Below, piece by piece: positions 55,869-64,000 of a stretch of DNA of 64,000 bases. This stretch comes from Mycolicibacterium moriokaense (GTDB lineage: Bacteria > Actinomycetota > Actinomycetes > Mycobacteriales > Mycobacteriaceae): the NCBI RefSeq assembly GCF_010726085.1, contig NZ_AP022560.1:868001-932000 (forward strand), written 5' to 3'. The notes under the pieces are model-generated. The model worked only from the letters and a program-made list of their open reading frames with translations, did no database searches and was not told where the DNA came from. The position numbers and the translations under genes were made by a program. Within the stretch, counting starts at the first letter, position 1. Each line of letters starts with the position of its first letter.

Positions 55869-56000
55869 ATGACAACTGCGTCGTTACGTGGTGCAGCCGT
55901 TCGACTCGCTGGACGACGGCCTCACCGCGTTCCGTGGAGTCAAGGGCTCGCGGATCGGAAGGGGTTGCGGCCCAGAGGGTCTGGAGAAGTACTTGGGCAC
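55869..56000 (+). pseudogene. Possible frameshifted remnant between leuA and the Lrp gene
   Basis: An ATG at 55869 has a strong AAGGAGA site. Its own frame is arginine-rich, but the +1 frame directly after it reads LRRYVVQPFDSLDDGLTAF, then RGVKGSRIGRG, until a TGA at 56026 inside the opposite gene. A one-base shift would join the two. This could be a decayed gene or chance. The rest of 55650-55868 holds an AT-richer patch (55745-55790) but no other gene. Confidence 0.25.
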
Positions 56001-56975
56001 TCAGACCGTGTGGACGTCGTTGTCATGACCGCCGGATCCTTCCGCACGACGGGGCCGCACGGCCTTGTAGAAGAGGGTGAGATACATCCAGATGTCCACC
56101 GCGGCAACGCCTTCGATCGTGCGGATCTGGTCGTCGACCACTGCCAGCAGGACTTCCTCGGTCTTGGCGACCACTTCGGCGATCAAGTCGAACCGGCCCG
56201 CGGTGATCGCGACGTAAGACACGGCCGACAGCCGGGTCAGGGCCTCGGCGACGTCCTGAGCGCGGCCCTTCTCGCCGATGCGGATCCCGATCCAGCTGGT
56301 GCTCCGATAGCCGAGCCGCAGCGGGTTGACGATGCACATCACCCGGGCGGCGCCGGAGTCGACGAGCTTGGCGTAGCGCTGCCGGACCGTCGCCTCCGAC
56401 ACCCCGAGCCGGGTGGCGAAGTCCCGGAAGGACGCCCGCCCGTCGACGGCGAGCTCGGTCAGGATGGCGCGGTCGGTGTCGTCGAGCAGCTTGGGCCGCA
56501 CACCCCCGGCCTCGCTGGGCGCCCCGGAGTGGCGGGCCTGCTGGTAGTGCAACCGCAGATATGGCAGCACCTCGACCGACGCCACCCCGGCGACGGATCC
56601 GATGGTGCCGAAGGCGATGTCATAGAGCTCCTGCTTGTCGGTGCAGATCACCTCGGCCTGCAGGGCGAACTCACCGGTGGTCACCGTGACGTAGTCGACC
56701 TCGGGCAGCGCGACCAGCTCCTCGGCAATGTGCACCGGTCGGCGGGACCCGTCGACGGTGATCAAAACCAGTGCCATGCAGTCGAATCCGAGCGCGCTGG
56801 GGTCCGTCACCGCAGCGATCGTGATGAACCGGGAACTCAGCAGACGCGCGACGCGACGCCGGACCGTCTTCTCGGTCACCCCCGTTCGGCGTGCCAGCTC
56901 CGTGAACGGCATCCGGCCGTCGAGCTGCAGGTAATCGATCAGTTCGAGGTCGCTGGGGTTCAGGCCGTCAGTCAA
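56001..56975 (-). CDS. Double-domain Lrp/AsnC-family regulator
   Basis: 324 residues consisting of two complete Lrp units in tandem. Unit 1 has the helix-turn-helix FTELARRTGVTEKTVRRRVARL and a RAM-type domain. Unit 2 begins near residue 165 with LDDTDRAILTELAVDGRASF and SEATVRQRYAKLVDSG, followed by its own RAM domain. The two helix-turn-helices differ, so a monomer could recognise an asymmetric site. It diverges from the LLM gene at 57065, the likely target together with the permease beyond it. The ligand is probably an amino acid or nucleobase derivative. Confidence 0.9.
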   Translation of the reverse strand: MTDGLNPSDLELIDYLQLDGRMPFTELARRTGVTEKTVRRRVARLLSSRFITIAAVTDPSALGFDCMALVLITVDGSRRPVHIAEELVALPEVDYVTVTTGEFALQAEVICTDKQELYDIAFGTIGSVAGVASVEVLPYLRLHYQQARHSGAPSEAGGVRPKLLDDTDRAILTELAVDGRASFRDFATRLGVSEATVRQRYAKLVDSGAARVMCIVNPLRLGYRSTSWIGIRIGEKGRAQDVAEALTRLSAVSYVAITAGRFDLIAEVVAKTEEVLLAVVDDQIRTIEGVAAVDIWMYLTLFYKAVRPRRAEGSGGHDNDVHTV

Positions 56976-57064
56976 CTGCGCAGCCTTGTGGCCATGCCGA
57001 AAACCCTACAAGACCGGACGCCTCCGCCCGGGGCGACCGCAACCGCACCAGAGGAGATCACACG

Positions 57065-58117
57065 ATGCGCGTAGGACTGCTGCAGGAAGGTGACCTGACC
57101 GGTACCAACGCCTACGAGCGCTACCACCAGCTGATTGAGGAGGTGGCGCTGGCCGACGAGCTGGGGTTCTCCACTTGGGGCACGTCCGAGCAGCACTTCA
57201 GCCCGCCGAACTTCTCCGTCGCCGCCCCCGAGGTGCTCTACTCGGCGATTGCGATGCGTACCAAGAACATCAAGCTGCGCATCATGGCTGCGGTCATGCT
57301 GAAGTGGAACCATCCGATCCTGGTCGCCGAGCGGATGGCCACGCTCGACATCGTCTCCCACGGCCGCGCCGAGTTGTGCACCGCACGGTCCAACAACCTC
57401 ACCACCCTTGGGGCGTTTGGAGTCGACCCAGCCACCACCCGCGAGCAGTGGGAAGACGGGATGGCGGTGCTGCTCAAGGCGATGACCGCCGACAAGCTCG
57501 AGCACGACGGCCCGATCTGGAAGATCCCGCCCGTCGAGGTGGTGCCTAAGCCGTACACCAAGCCGCACCTGCCGCTGTCGGTGGCGGCCTCCAGCGTGCA
57601 GACCCACACGATCGCCGGTGAGCGTGGCATCGGGGTGGTCACCTTCGACAACTACTTCGGCTTCGACTACCTGCAGGAGTGTATGGACGCCTACCTGACG
57701 GCGTTCGACAGCGCCGACCACTCGAATGTGTTGGCCCCTAACGACTTCCGTGGGTTGTTCGTGGCGACCGCATTCTGCGCCGAGGACCGCAAGCAGGCTC
57801 GCGAGATCGCCCGCGAGAAGGCGATGGGCTACTTCAAGTTCATCCTCGACCTCTATATCCCGCTGTCGAAGCAGCCGGGATACACGTATCTCGAGACGCT
57901 CGACCAGCTCATCGCGCACCAGGACGACCTGGACTGGCTGTGCGAGTACACGCCGTCGGTGATGATCGGCACCCCCGGCGATTTCATCGAGCGGCTGCGA
58001 CGCCTCGAAGAGATTGGCGTCGACGAGGTGGTGCTGCGCATCGACGGCGTCGGCCACGAGAACATCAAGCGCTCGCTCGAACTGATCGGACACGAAGTCA
58101 TCCCGGCCGTGCGCTGA
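57065..58117 (+). CDS. Luciferase-like flavin-dependent monooxygenase/oxidoreductase
   Basis: 350 residues of the bacterial-luciferase superfamily: MRVGLLQEGDL, GFSTWGTSEQHFSP, LVAERMATLDIVSHGRAEL, and TPSVMIGTPGDFIERLR near the end. It could use FMNH2 and oxygen or F420. The start ATG at 57065 has a GAGGAG site. It is followed by a weak GGGGC-TTA-GCCCC stem and the 10-bp repeats, then a permease pair, which suggests that it oxidises a compound brought in by the NCS1 transporter. Confidence 0.87.
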   Translation: MRVGLLQEGDLTGTNAYERYHQLIEEVALADELGFSTWGTSEQHFSPPNFSVAAPEVLYSAIAMRTKNIKLRIMAAVMLKWNHPILVAERMATLDIVSHGRAELCTARSNNLTTLGAFGVDPATTREQWEDGMAVLLKAMTADKLEHDGPIWKIPPVEVVPKPYTKPHLPLSVAASSVQTHTIAGERGIGVVTFDNYFGFDYLQECMDAYLTAFDSADHSNVLAPNDFRGLFVATAFCAEDRKQAREIAREKAMGYFKFILDLYIPLSKQPGYTYLETLDQLIAHQDDLDWLCEYTPSVMIGTPGDFIERLRRLEEIGVDEVVLRIDGVGHENIKRSLELIGHEVIPAVR

Positions 58118-58139
58118 CGGGGCTTAGCCCCCACCCCCC

Positions 58140-58200
58140 ATCGACAGATATCGACAGATATCGACAGATAAAGACAGATAAAGACAGATAAAGACAGATA
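58140..58200. repeat. Six-unit 10-bp tandem repeat in the 5' region of the permease operon
   Basis: Three units TCGACAGATA are followed by three units AAGACAGATA with perfect 10-bp phase, each containing GACAGATA. The array ends 12 bp before the ATG at 58213. It could be a slippage-prone leader or a phased set of protein-binding sites. Confidence 0.95.
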
Positions 58201-58212
58201 AGGAAACAAGAC

Positions 58213-58371
58213 ATGCCCAACACGCTTCGGCCCGAACTGGCGGCGCGCTGCCGTGCCATCGAGGACGGCGACGTCCAGGGTGAGCCACTGCTCGCGCGTG
58301 ACTACGTATGGTTCGCGGTCGCGACGATCGTCGTCCCGGTCCTGCTGGTGATCGTGGGGGTGGCGCTGTGA
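58213..58371 (+). CDS. 52-residue membrane peptide coupled to the NCS1 permease
   Basis: MPNTLRPELAARC starts a short cytoplasmic part, and residues about 31-51 (VWFAVATIVVPVLLVIVGVA) form one transmembrane helix at the very C-terminus. The ATG has AAGGAA 10 bp upstream. The stop overlaps the permease GTG as GTGA, so the two are translated together, typical of a small subunit or stabiliser. No family is recognised. It was too short for the usual length cut-offs, but coupling, ribosome site and helix all argue that it is real. Confidence 0.75.
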   Translation: MPNTLRPELAARCRAIEDGDVQGEPLLARDYVWFAVATIVVPVLLVIVGVAL

Positions 58372-59837
58372 CCGCCACCACCTCGCTCGGCAGCTATCAG
58401 TTGGCCGAGGAGAACGGCTGGCCCCTGCTGCGCTCCGAGCGGGGGTTCGGCAAGGTCGCGATCTTCCTGGCGGCGTTCTCCGCGGCGATGGCCACCTGGT
58501 GCTTCTCCATCGGTGGTTTCGTCGCCTACTACCTCAACGCCGGCGCCGGCACCTTCGCCACGCTGGCAGGAGCGCTGCTCGGCATCCTGCTGGTGACGCT
58601 GGCCACCCTGCCGATGTGCGCCAAGTACGGTATCGACTCGGTGGTGGCCAGCCGCGCCCAGCTCGGCCCCCGCGGCTCGTACCTATCGCTGCTGCTGGTG
58701 TACTGCTCGGCGATGGGCTGGAGCATCATCCTGTTCATCTACAAGGGCCGGGCCCTCGCCGAGTTGCTCATCTCGTTCGGCGTGTTGGACGAGCGCTACC
58801 GAAGCTGGTGTGTGGGCATCGTCGGCGTCGCCGCGGTGTTCCTGGTGCTGGCGCTGATCCGCAAGGGTCCCGAGTACGTGCGCAGCCGCGGCCCGGTTAT
58901 CGCGGTGATCGTCGCGGCGATGAGCTTGGTGGTGCTGCTGCTGTTGGTGCAGCGGGTGGGTGTGGCCGGTGTACTCGACGCAGTGGCCGTCGCCCCCTAC
59001 GACGACGCTGCCGGCAACTGGGCCAGCGCGTTGGAGGTGCTGATCGCCTCCAACCTGTCCTGGTGGGCCTACGTCGGCGCGATCGTGCGCACCAACCCCA
59101 GCGCTCGCACCTCGCTGTGGCCGGTGGTCATCGGCTTCGGCCTGGGTGTCGGAATCGGCTCGCTGACCGGTCTGTACACCGGCCTGGTCGTCGAGGACTC
59201 CGCGGGCGACCCGACGTCGTTCCTGGTCAGCCAGGGCGGCGTGGTGATCGGCGGCATCATGCTGGTGTTCCTGCTGATCGCCAACATCGGCACCGCGATG
59301 ATGGGCGTCTACGCCTCCAGCCTGGCGGTGCGGCAGCTGCCCGGGGCGTCTCGCCTGTCGTGGAAGTGGACGATCTTCTGGGTTTCGGTGCCGGCGATGA
59401 TCATCGTCGGGTTCTTCGCCAACTCCGCCGAGACGTTCTTCACGGTCTTCGTGGCGTTCCTCGGAGTGGCGTTCGCCCCGATGTGCGGCATCCAGATTGT
59501 CGACTGGTATCTGTTGCGAGGCCAGCGTTTTGAGGTGCAGTCGCTGTTCCTGCGGGACAAGACCTCGTCCTACTACTACGTGGCCGGGTTCAACCCGGTG
59601 GGCTTCGCGGCACTGGCCGCCGGTGTGGTGACCTACATCTATCTGCTCGACCCGGTCACCTACGTATACCGCCCGCCGTTTCAGTTCCTGACCGCGTCGT
59701 TCCCGGCGGCGTTCGTGTCCGGGGTGGTGTACCTGGTCGGTGCGCTGCTGTTCCTGCGCCCCAGCGGGATCGGCGGCTACGGCCGCACCACCGCGGCCGA
59801 CACCGAGGCCGACCTGTCCACGGAACCCGCCGTCTGA
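58368..59837 (+). CDS. NCS1-family permease (cytosine/purine/hydantoin type)
   Basis: 489 residues from GTG 58368 with about twelve transmembrane helices. Typical NCS1 features are the unwound first helix (FSAAMATWCFSIGGFV), SRAQLGPRGSYLSLLL, and the helix with ANLGT-like IANIGTAMMGVYASSL. Family members import nucleobases, hydantoins, allantoin or related rings by sodium or proton symport. Substrate cannot be assigned. Expressed with the small peptide ahead and probably with the LLM enzyme. Confidence 0.9.
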   Translation: MTATTSLGSYQLAEENGWPLLRSERGFGKVAIFLAAFSAAMATWCFSIGGFVAYYLNAGAGTFATLAGALLGILLVTLATLPMCAKYGIDSVVASRAQLGPRGSYLSLLLVYCSAMGWSIILFIYKGRALAELLISFGVLDERYRSWCVGIVGVAAVFLVLALIRKGPEYVRSRGPVIAVIVAAMSLVVLLLLVQRVGVAGVLDAVAVAPYDDAAGNWASALEVLIASNLSWWAYVGAIVRTNPSARTSLWPVVIGFGLGVGIGSLTGLYTGLVVEDSAGDPTSFLVSQGGVVIGGIMLVFLLIANIGTAMMGVYASSLAVRQLPGASRLSWKWTIFWVSVPAMIIVGFFANSAETFFTVFVAFLGVAFAPMCGIQIVDWYLLRGQRFEVQSLFLRDKTSSYYYVAGFNPVGFAALAAGVVTYIYLLDPVTYVYRPPFQFLTASFPAAFVSGVVYLVGALLFLRPSGIGGYGRTTAADTEADLSTEPAV

Positions 59838-59848
59838 TTTGACGAATG

Positions 59849-59872
59849 GCTCGAGACCTCCCTGTCTCGAGC
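59849..59872. terminator. Hairpin between convergent permease and mgtE
   Basis: GCTCGAGAC (59849-59857) pairs perfectly with GTCTCGAGC (59864-59872) across a 6-nt loop, 12 bp after the permease stop and 22 bp before the mgtE stop. Confidence 0.7.
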
Positions 59873-59893
59873 GGGAGTGTCAAGCGCGGTTGC

Positions 59894-61276
59894 TTACAGT
59901 CCCGCCAGCTGGGGCAGAGTCGCGTGGGCGATGACGAAGTAGATCATCAGGCCGGTGCCGTCCACGATCGTGGCGATCATCGGTGCGGACACCACCGCGG
60001 GGTCGACCCGCGCCTTCTTGAGCACCAGCGGGAGTATCGATGAGACGAACGCCGACCACAACACGATGGCGGCGACGGTCAGTGTGACCGTGAGCGTGAT
60101 CTGCGGACCGACGCCGAGCGTCCATGCTCGGATCAACGCTGCGAACGCCATCGCGATGGCGAGCAGCATGCCGGTGGACATCTCTTTCGCGACGACAGCG
60201 GGCAGGTCTCGGAATCGGACCTGACCCATTCCCATGGCGCGAACGAGAGTGGTGGTGATCTGAGTGCCGGTGTTACCGCCGGTGCCGATCAACAGCGGGA
60301 TGAAGAACGCGAGGGCGACGACGGCCTCCATCTCGTCCTCGAAAGCGCGCAACACGGTACCGGTGTAGGCCTCTGCGACGAACAGCACGAGTAGCCAGAC
60401 GATTCGCTTACGCCACAGCAACCACGGTGAAGCGCGGAGGTAGGGTACCTCGAGTGGCGTTGAGCCACCCTGCTTTTCAGCGTCCTCTGTGGTCTCCTCC
60501 TCGATGATGTCCAGCGCTTGGTCTTCGGTGAGGATTCCGAGCAGTCGGTTGTCACCGTCGACCACCGCGAGCTCCTCCAGGCGCCGGCCTACGAACATTT
60601 GGGCGGCATGCTCGGCCTCGGTCAGCGGTGCGACGGTGACGACGTCGGCTTCCATCAAGTCGGCCACAGGTCGATCGGCCTGCGCGACAACCAGGTTGCG
60701 GAACGGAACGGCGCCGAGCAGCTGGTGGTCGGAATCCGTGACGTAGACGCAGTTGCCGGTGTGGGCGTCCTTGGGTTGCTCGGCGATCCGCTGACGGATG
60801 TGCGCCACCGCCTCCTCGGCGGTCGCCGTCGGGCCGAGCGCCAGTGGTTCCGGCGACATATGGGCAGCGACCGAATGCGGTGGCCACGCCAACATCTTGC
60901 GCAGGGTCTTGGCCCGTTCGATCGGCATCGCGGAGAGTAGCGCGTCTCTGGAGTCGTGCTCGAATCGACGCAGAATCCTGACCGCATGGTTGGTATCGAG
61001 GGTGGCCAGCATTTCGGCGGCCTGCGGAACGGGCAATGACTTCACGACTTTGGCGGCCAGATGGAAGTCGACTCCTCCGAGCAACTGGCGGCCGACTTCG
61101 GTATCGAGTCCCGCGCCGAGACGGCGCCGGTCCGCGGAGGACAGCCGCGACAGCTCGTAGGCGCGTTCGGCGGGATCGCCGACGACGTCCAGCCACAGCT
61201 CCAGAGCCTTCGGTGTCTGCAGGTCGATCGCCTGACGCAAACTGATCGAACCGGTCCGATCGGTGTCTGGGGCCAT
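59894..61276 (-). CDS. mgtE: Magnesium transporter MgtE
   Basis: 460 residues. The N-terminal superhelical MgtE_N domain (about 25-135) and tandem CBS domains (about 140-265, including TGNCVYVTDSDHQLLGAV and LAVVDGDNRLLGILTEDQ) precede a five-helix pore domain, which has the conserved FFIPLLIGTGGNTGTQ and a late aspartate segment VSAPMIATIVDGTGLM. Cytoplasmic magnesium binding between the N and CBS domains closes the channel. The start ATG is preceded by GAGGGAG. No long leader that could hold a magnesium riboswitch is present. Confidence 0.95.
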   Translation of the reverse strand: MAPDTDRTGSISLRQAIDLQTPKALELWLDVVGDPAERAYELSRLSSADRRRLGAGLDTEVGRQLLGGVDFHLAAKVVKSLPVPQAAEMLATLDTNHAVRILRRFEHDSRDALLSAMPIERAKTLRKMLAWPPHSVAAHMSPEPLALGPTATAEEAVAHIRQRIAEQPKDAHTGNCVYVTDSDHQLLGAVPFRNLVVAQADRPVADLMEADVVTVAPLTEAEHAAQMFVGRRLEELAVVDGDNRLLGILTEDQALDIIEEETTEDAEKQGGSTPLEVPYLRASPWLLWRKRIVWLLVLFVAEAYTGTVLRAFEDEMEAVVALAFFIPLLIGTGGNTGTQITTTLVRAMGMGQVRFRDLPAVVAKEMSTGMLLAIAMAFAALIRAWTLGVGPQITLTVTLTVAAIVLWSAFVSSILPLVLKKARVDPAVVSAPMIATIVDGTGLMIYFVIAHATLPQLAGL

Positions 61277-61343
61277 GGATACTCCCTCGCTCTGCGTCGC
61301 TGCAGGGAAAACTACCGTGGGAAGCCCCGCGAAGTGAGGCGCG

Positions 61344-61991
61344 TCAGAGCTGTGAGTCGGGGAACGCGATCACCGAGAGGAACCGGATCGGCACCTCCAC
61401 CAGGTCGACGGGCCCGTGAGCGCCCTCACCGTCGAACTGCAGCGAGTCACCCGGGTTCAGCCGGTACACCGAGCGGCTGTGGCTGTAGTCCATGACGCCC
61501 TCCAGCATGTAGATGAACTCCGTCCCCGGATGCTGGAACAGCGGATAGGTCTGGCTCTTCGCCGAGAGGGTGACGTGCAGACATTCCAGGCGCTTGTGCT
61601 CGCCGCGCAACGACCCCAGCAGTTGGTACTCGTGGCCTTCCTTGGTGCCGTTGCGCACGATGCGCGCGCCCGTGCCCGCGGTCACGAACGCCGCGGGACG
61701 CTCGACATCGGCGCCTCGGAACAGGCTGGTCACCGGGACGTCGAGACCGTTGGCCAACAGGGCCAAGGTGCTCAGGCTACACGACGTCTGAGCGTTCTCG
61801 ATCTTCGACAACATCGCTTTCGAAATGCCCACGCGCGCAGCCATTTCCGCGACCGTCAGCCCGTTCTGAAGGCGCAGCTGGCGGACGTTCCGTCCGATTG
61901 CTGCCTCCAGCTCCAGCTCCTCGAGCGGCGCCTGCGGATCGCGGTCACGCGCGGTGCCGGACTGGTTGCGCAGCAGCGGGACGTCAGACAT
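61344..61991 (-). CDS. XRE-family regulator with cupin sensor domain
   Basis: 215 residues. The helix-turn-helix is at about 30-85 (NVRQLRLQNGLTVAEMAARV, then SKAMLSKIENAQTSCSLSTL), and a cupin_2 domain is at about 135-212 (HPGTEFIYMLEGVMDY, LNPGDSLQFDGEGAHG). This is the PuuR/SutR-like class, which senses amines or amino acids. It ends the operon with the FAD enzyme and the glutamate-synthase-like protein and probably controls it. Confidence 0.9.
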   Translation of the reverse strand: MSDVPLLRNQSGTARDRDPQAPLEELELEAAIGRNVRQLRLQNGLTVAEMAARVGISKAMLSKIENAQTSCSLSTLALLANGLDVPVTSLFRGADVERPAAFVTAGTGARIVRNGTKEGHEYQLLGSLRGEHKRLECLHVTLSAKSQTYPLFQHPGTEFIYMLEGVMDYSHSRSVYRLNPGDSLQFDGEGAHGPVDLVEVPIRFLSVIAFPDSQL

Positions 61992-61999
61992 GGCTCACG

Positions 62000-63196
62000 T
62001 CAACGCATCTGTCCGGCACCGGAATACGGATATGGACTCGTGAGCAGGTCGCCTTCGACGAACCGCGACAACCGGAAGTCGGTTTCGGGGATGCGCGGGT
62101 CGCCGCTGTGGCCGTCGATGACGAGGTCGGCGATCAACTTCCCGACGGCCGGCGCGATCTTGAATCCATGGCCACTGAATCCGGCGGCGATCACCAGGCC
62201 GTCGACGTCGGTCCTACTGATGACCGGGTTCCAGTCGGGTGTGACGTCGTAGCAGCCGGCGTAGCTGCCGGTGATGGCGGCCGCGGTGAAGCCGGGGAAC
62301 CGGGTGCCGACGCGTTCGACGGTGTTCTCGACGAACGCCTCGGTGGCGCGGTTGAGATAGGCGTCGGGGTCGGCGTCCTCGACGTCGGACAGATCGCTGT
62401 TTCCGAACAGCAGCTCACCGCCCAGTTCCGGGCGAATGTATTGCAGTGACACCAGGTCAGAGAATACCGGCACACTGCCCAGTTCGACGCCAGGCGCGAT
62501 GGTCACGAGTTGTTCGCGAACCACCCGGATGGGCATGTCGATGCCGTACGGCGCGAGGAACGGCTTGGTCCAGACACCGGTCGCGACCACAACGGTGCCC
62601 GCGGAGATCTCGGTGCCGTCGGCCAGTCGCACCCCGGTGACCTTGCCGCCGTCGATCAGCAGATCGGTCACGTTGGCGCCCTGCAGAATCCGCACACCGG
62701 CCGCCCGTGCCGACACCGCGAAGGCCTGTGCCGTCTGGTAGGCGTCGCCGTAGCCGCCGCGTGCCTCCCACGCGAACGCCTCGAACGGGGTGAGGTCCGC
62801 ATGCGGCCACAGCCGGGCGACTTCGGCCGCGTCGATCTCCTCGGTCTGCACGCCGACGGCACGCTGCGCCGCGAGGCTCTTGCGCAGCGCGTCGGCGTCA
62901 CCTGCGCCGACCCCGACCACATAGCCGCTCTGCCGGAATCCGATATCGAGTGCGTGATCCCCGAGAAAATCCTGAGCCCTCTCGAACACCTCGAGGCCGA
63001 CAGTCGCCATCGCGGCCAGTGAGCTGACACCGTAGTGGCAACGCACGATGCCGCTGGACTTGCCGGTCATACCGGACGCGACGGTATTGCGTTCGGCCAC
63101 GATCACATTCGTGACGCCGCGCTGCGACAGCGCCCACGCCGCGGCGGCCCCCTCGATGCCGCCGCCGACGATCACCACATCCGCGGTCGTCGTCAT
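62000..63196 (-). CDS. FAD-dependent amine oxidase/dehydrogenase (sarcosine-oxidase-beta / DadA-like)
   Basis: 398 residues from ATG 63196, whose ATGA overlaps the preceding stop; ATG 63211 is an alternative. DAO-fold protein: GGGIEGAAAAWALSQRG (about 12-28), a segment TGKSSGIVRCHYG near the flavin, and the C-terminal GFSGHGFKIAPAVGKL. Relatives oxidise N-methyl or secondary amines such as sarcosine, N-methylglutamate and gamma-glutamyl amines. Coupling to a glutamate-synthase-like protein suggests a glutamyl-amine route. Confidence 0.88.
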   Translation of the reverse strand: MTTTADVVIVGGGIEGAAAAWALSQRGVTNVIVAERNTVASGMTGKSSGIVRCHYGVSSLAAMATVGLEVFERAQDFLGDHALDIGFRQSGYVVGVGAGDADALRKSLAAQRAVGVQTEEIDAAEVARLWPHADLTPFEAFAWEARGGYGDAYQTAQAFAVSARAAGVRILQGANVTDLLIDGGKVTGVRLADGTEISAGTVVVATGVWTKPFLAPYGIDMPIRVVREQLVTIAPGVELGSVPVFSDLVSLQYIRPELGGELLFGNSDLSDVEDADPDAYLNRATEAFVENTVERVGTRFPGFTAAAITGSYAGCYDVTPDWNPVISRTDVDGLVIAAGFSGHGFKIAPAVGKLIADLVIDGHSGDPRIPETDFRLSRFVEGDLLTSPYPYSGAGQMR

Positions 63197-64000
63197 CGGC
63201 CCGGAATCCATTCGGTGCCGGCCAGCGGAACGCGGGCCATCGCCGCAGCCTCGATGGTGACGGCCACCAGGTCCTCGGGTTCGAGATGGCAGACGTGCGA
63301 CTTACCGCAGGCCCGCGCGATCGTCTGCGCCTCCATCGTCAGCACCCGCAGGTAATTGGCCAGCCGCCTGCCCCCTTCGACCGGATCGAACCGCGCCGCC
63401 AGCTCGGGGTTCTGCGTACTGATTCCGGCCGGGTCGGTGCCGTCCTGAAAGTCGTCGAAGAACCCGGCGGCGCTGCCGAGCTTTTCGTATTCGGCGGCGT
63501 AGCGCGGGTGGTTGTCGCCAAGAGCGATCAGGGCCGCGGTGCCGATGGCGACGGCATCCGCTCCCAACGCCAGCGCCTTGGCGACGTCGGCGCCGTTCCG
63601 GATGCCGCCCGACACGATCAGCTGGACCTTTCTATGCACCCCGAGTTCCTGCAACGCCTGCACCGCCTGCGGCACCGCCGCGAGCGTCGGTATCCCGACG
63701 TGCTCGATGAACACCTCCTGCGTCGCCGCCGTGCCGCCCTGCATGCCGTCGACCACCACGACGTCGGCACCCGCATGCACCGCGAGCTTCACGTCGTAGT
63801 AGGTGCGGGTGGCGCCGACCTTGACGTAGATCGGCTTCTCCCAGTCCGTGATCTCCCGCAGCTCGTTGATCTTGATGGTCAGGTCGTCGGGGCCCGTCCA
63901 GTCGGGATGCCGGCACGCCGACCGTTGATCGATGCCTTCGGGCAGGGTGCGCATGTCCGCGACGCGTGGCGAGATCTTCTGCCCCAGAAGCATTCCGCCG
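63193..64000 (-). CDS. FMN-binding glutamate-synthase-like protein (5' part cut off by window edge)
   Basis: The last 268 or so codons of a GltS-type TIM-barrel domain are visible, open at the right edge. Motifs include PIYVKVGATRTYYDVKLAVH, the FMN phosphate segment VVVDGMQGGTAAT, IVSGGIRNGADVAKALALGA, and an iron-sulphur-like cysteine set (ACGKSHVCHLEPEDL). Stand-alone versions are the C subunit of N-methylglutamate synthase and GlxD-like proteins, which move ammonia or methylamine onto 2-oxoglutarate with separate amidotransferase subunits. The missing subunits would lie beyond the window. Nitrogen control (for example GlnR) is plausible by analogy with M. smegmatis. Confidence 0.9.
   Translation of the reverse strand, partial: GGMLLGQKISPRVADMRTLPEGIDQRSACRHPDWTGPDDLTIKINELREITDWEKPIYVKVGATRTYYDVKLAVHAGADVVVVDGMQGGTAATQEVFIEHVGIPTLAAVPQAVQALQELGVHRKVQLIVSGGIRNGADVAKALALGADAVAIGTAALIALGDNHPRYAAEYEKLGSAAGFFDDFQDGTDPAGISTQNPELAARFDPVEGGRRLANYLRVLTMEAQTIARACGKSHVCHLEPEDLVAVTIEAAAMARVPLAGTEWIPGR

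Noticed and set aside
58140..58200. Ten-base repeats considered as a CRISPR array
   Set aside because: Units are contiguous without spacers and much too short.
61277..61343. Search for a magnesium riboswitch before mgtE
   Set aside because: Only 67 bases separate the genes and no M-box-like structure is seen.

Overview
The window reads as one chromosomal segment of a fast-growing mycobacterium (Mycolicibacterium-like). The evidence is high GC content, an MmpS/MmpL pair, two LigC-type ATP-dependent DNA ligases with a LigD-like polymerase, mycolate-type methyltransferases, a MurT/GatD pair, an Ami1-type amidase, and a gene order from about 39.4 to 55.5 kb that matches M. tuberculosis Rv3723 back to leuA (Rv3710). 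Names with Rv or MSMEG numbers come from memory of those genomes, not from a search.

Left part (1-11 kb): a truncated flavin amine oxidase, an amino-acid ABC importer whose binding protein and permease are fused, a CoA-transferase, gluQ, two small proteins (one phage-like, one secreted), a LigC ligase, a decayed small gene, and an MmpS-MmpL-TetR operon.

Accessory block (12-27 kb): a dense cluster of oxidoreductases (GMC oxidoreductase, four SDRs, nitroreductase, F420/FMN luciferase-like enzyme, cytochrome P450, VOC protein, SnoaL-like protein). It also holds a PLP phospholyase-like enzyme beside a small-molecule kinase, a TetR regulator, a GH3 glycosidase and a threonine-aldolase-like enzyme. 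Seven copies of a 16-bp palindrome (consensus CTRTACNNNYGTAYRG) lie 0-45 bp upstream of start codons of most of these genes, including the TetR gene. This looks like an undescribed catabolic regulon with its own repressor, set between the two LigC paralogues.

Middle part (27-40 kb): LigC1 and PolD1, a mycolic-acid-type methyltransferase, a receptor Ser/Thr kinase, a mucin-like envelope protein and its small neighbour, a serine-hydrolase esterase, a dihydrodipicolinate-reductase-like enzyme diverging from a TetR gene, a PepA-type protease and an Rv3723-like membrane protein.

Conserved core (40-55.5 kb): tRNA-Ser(GGA), the SRP 4.5S RNA, aspartate aminotransferase, dnaX, a fatty-acid methyltransferase/reductase pair, ami1, ybaB-recR, murT-gatD, a DnaQ-like exonuclease, a TetR with its membrane-protein target, and leuA. 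leuA has a leader peptide with three consecutive leucine codons and a nested hairpin, which is classical attenuation.

Right part (55.5-64 kb): a double-domain Lrp regulator diverging from a luciferase-like enzyme, a six-unit 10-bp tandem repeat, a 52-residue membrane peptide translationally coupled to an NCS1 permease, MgtE, and the 3' end of an operon encoding a glutamate-synthase-like FMN protein, a FAD amine oxidase and an XRE-cupin regulator.
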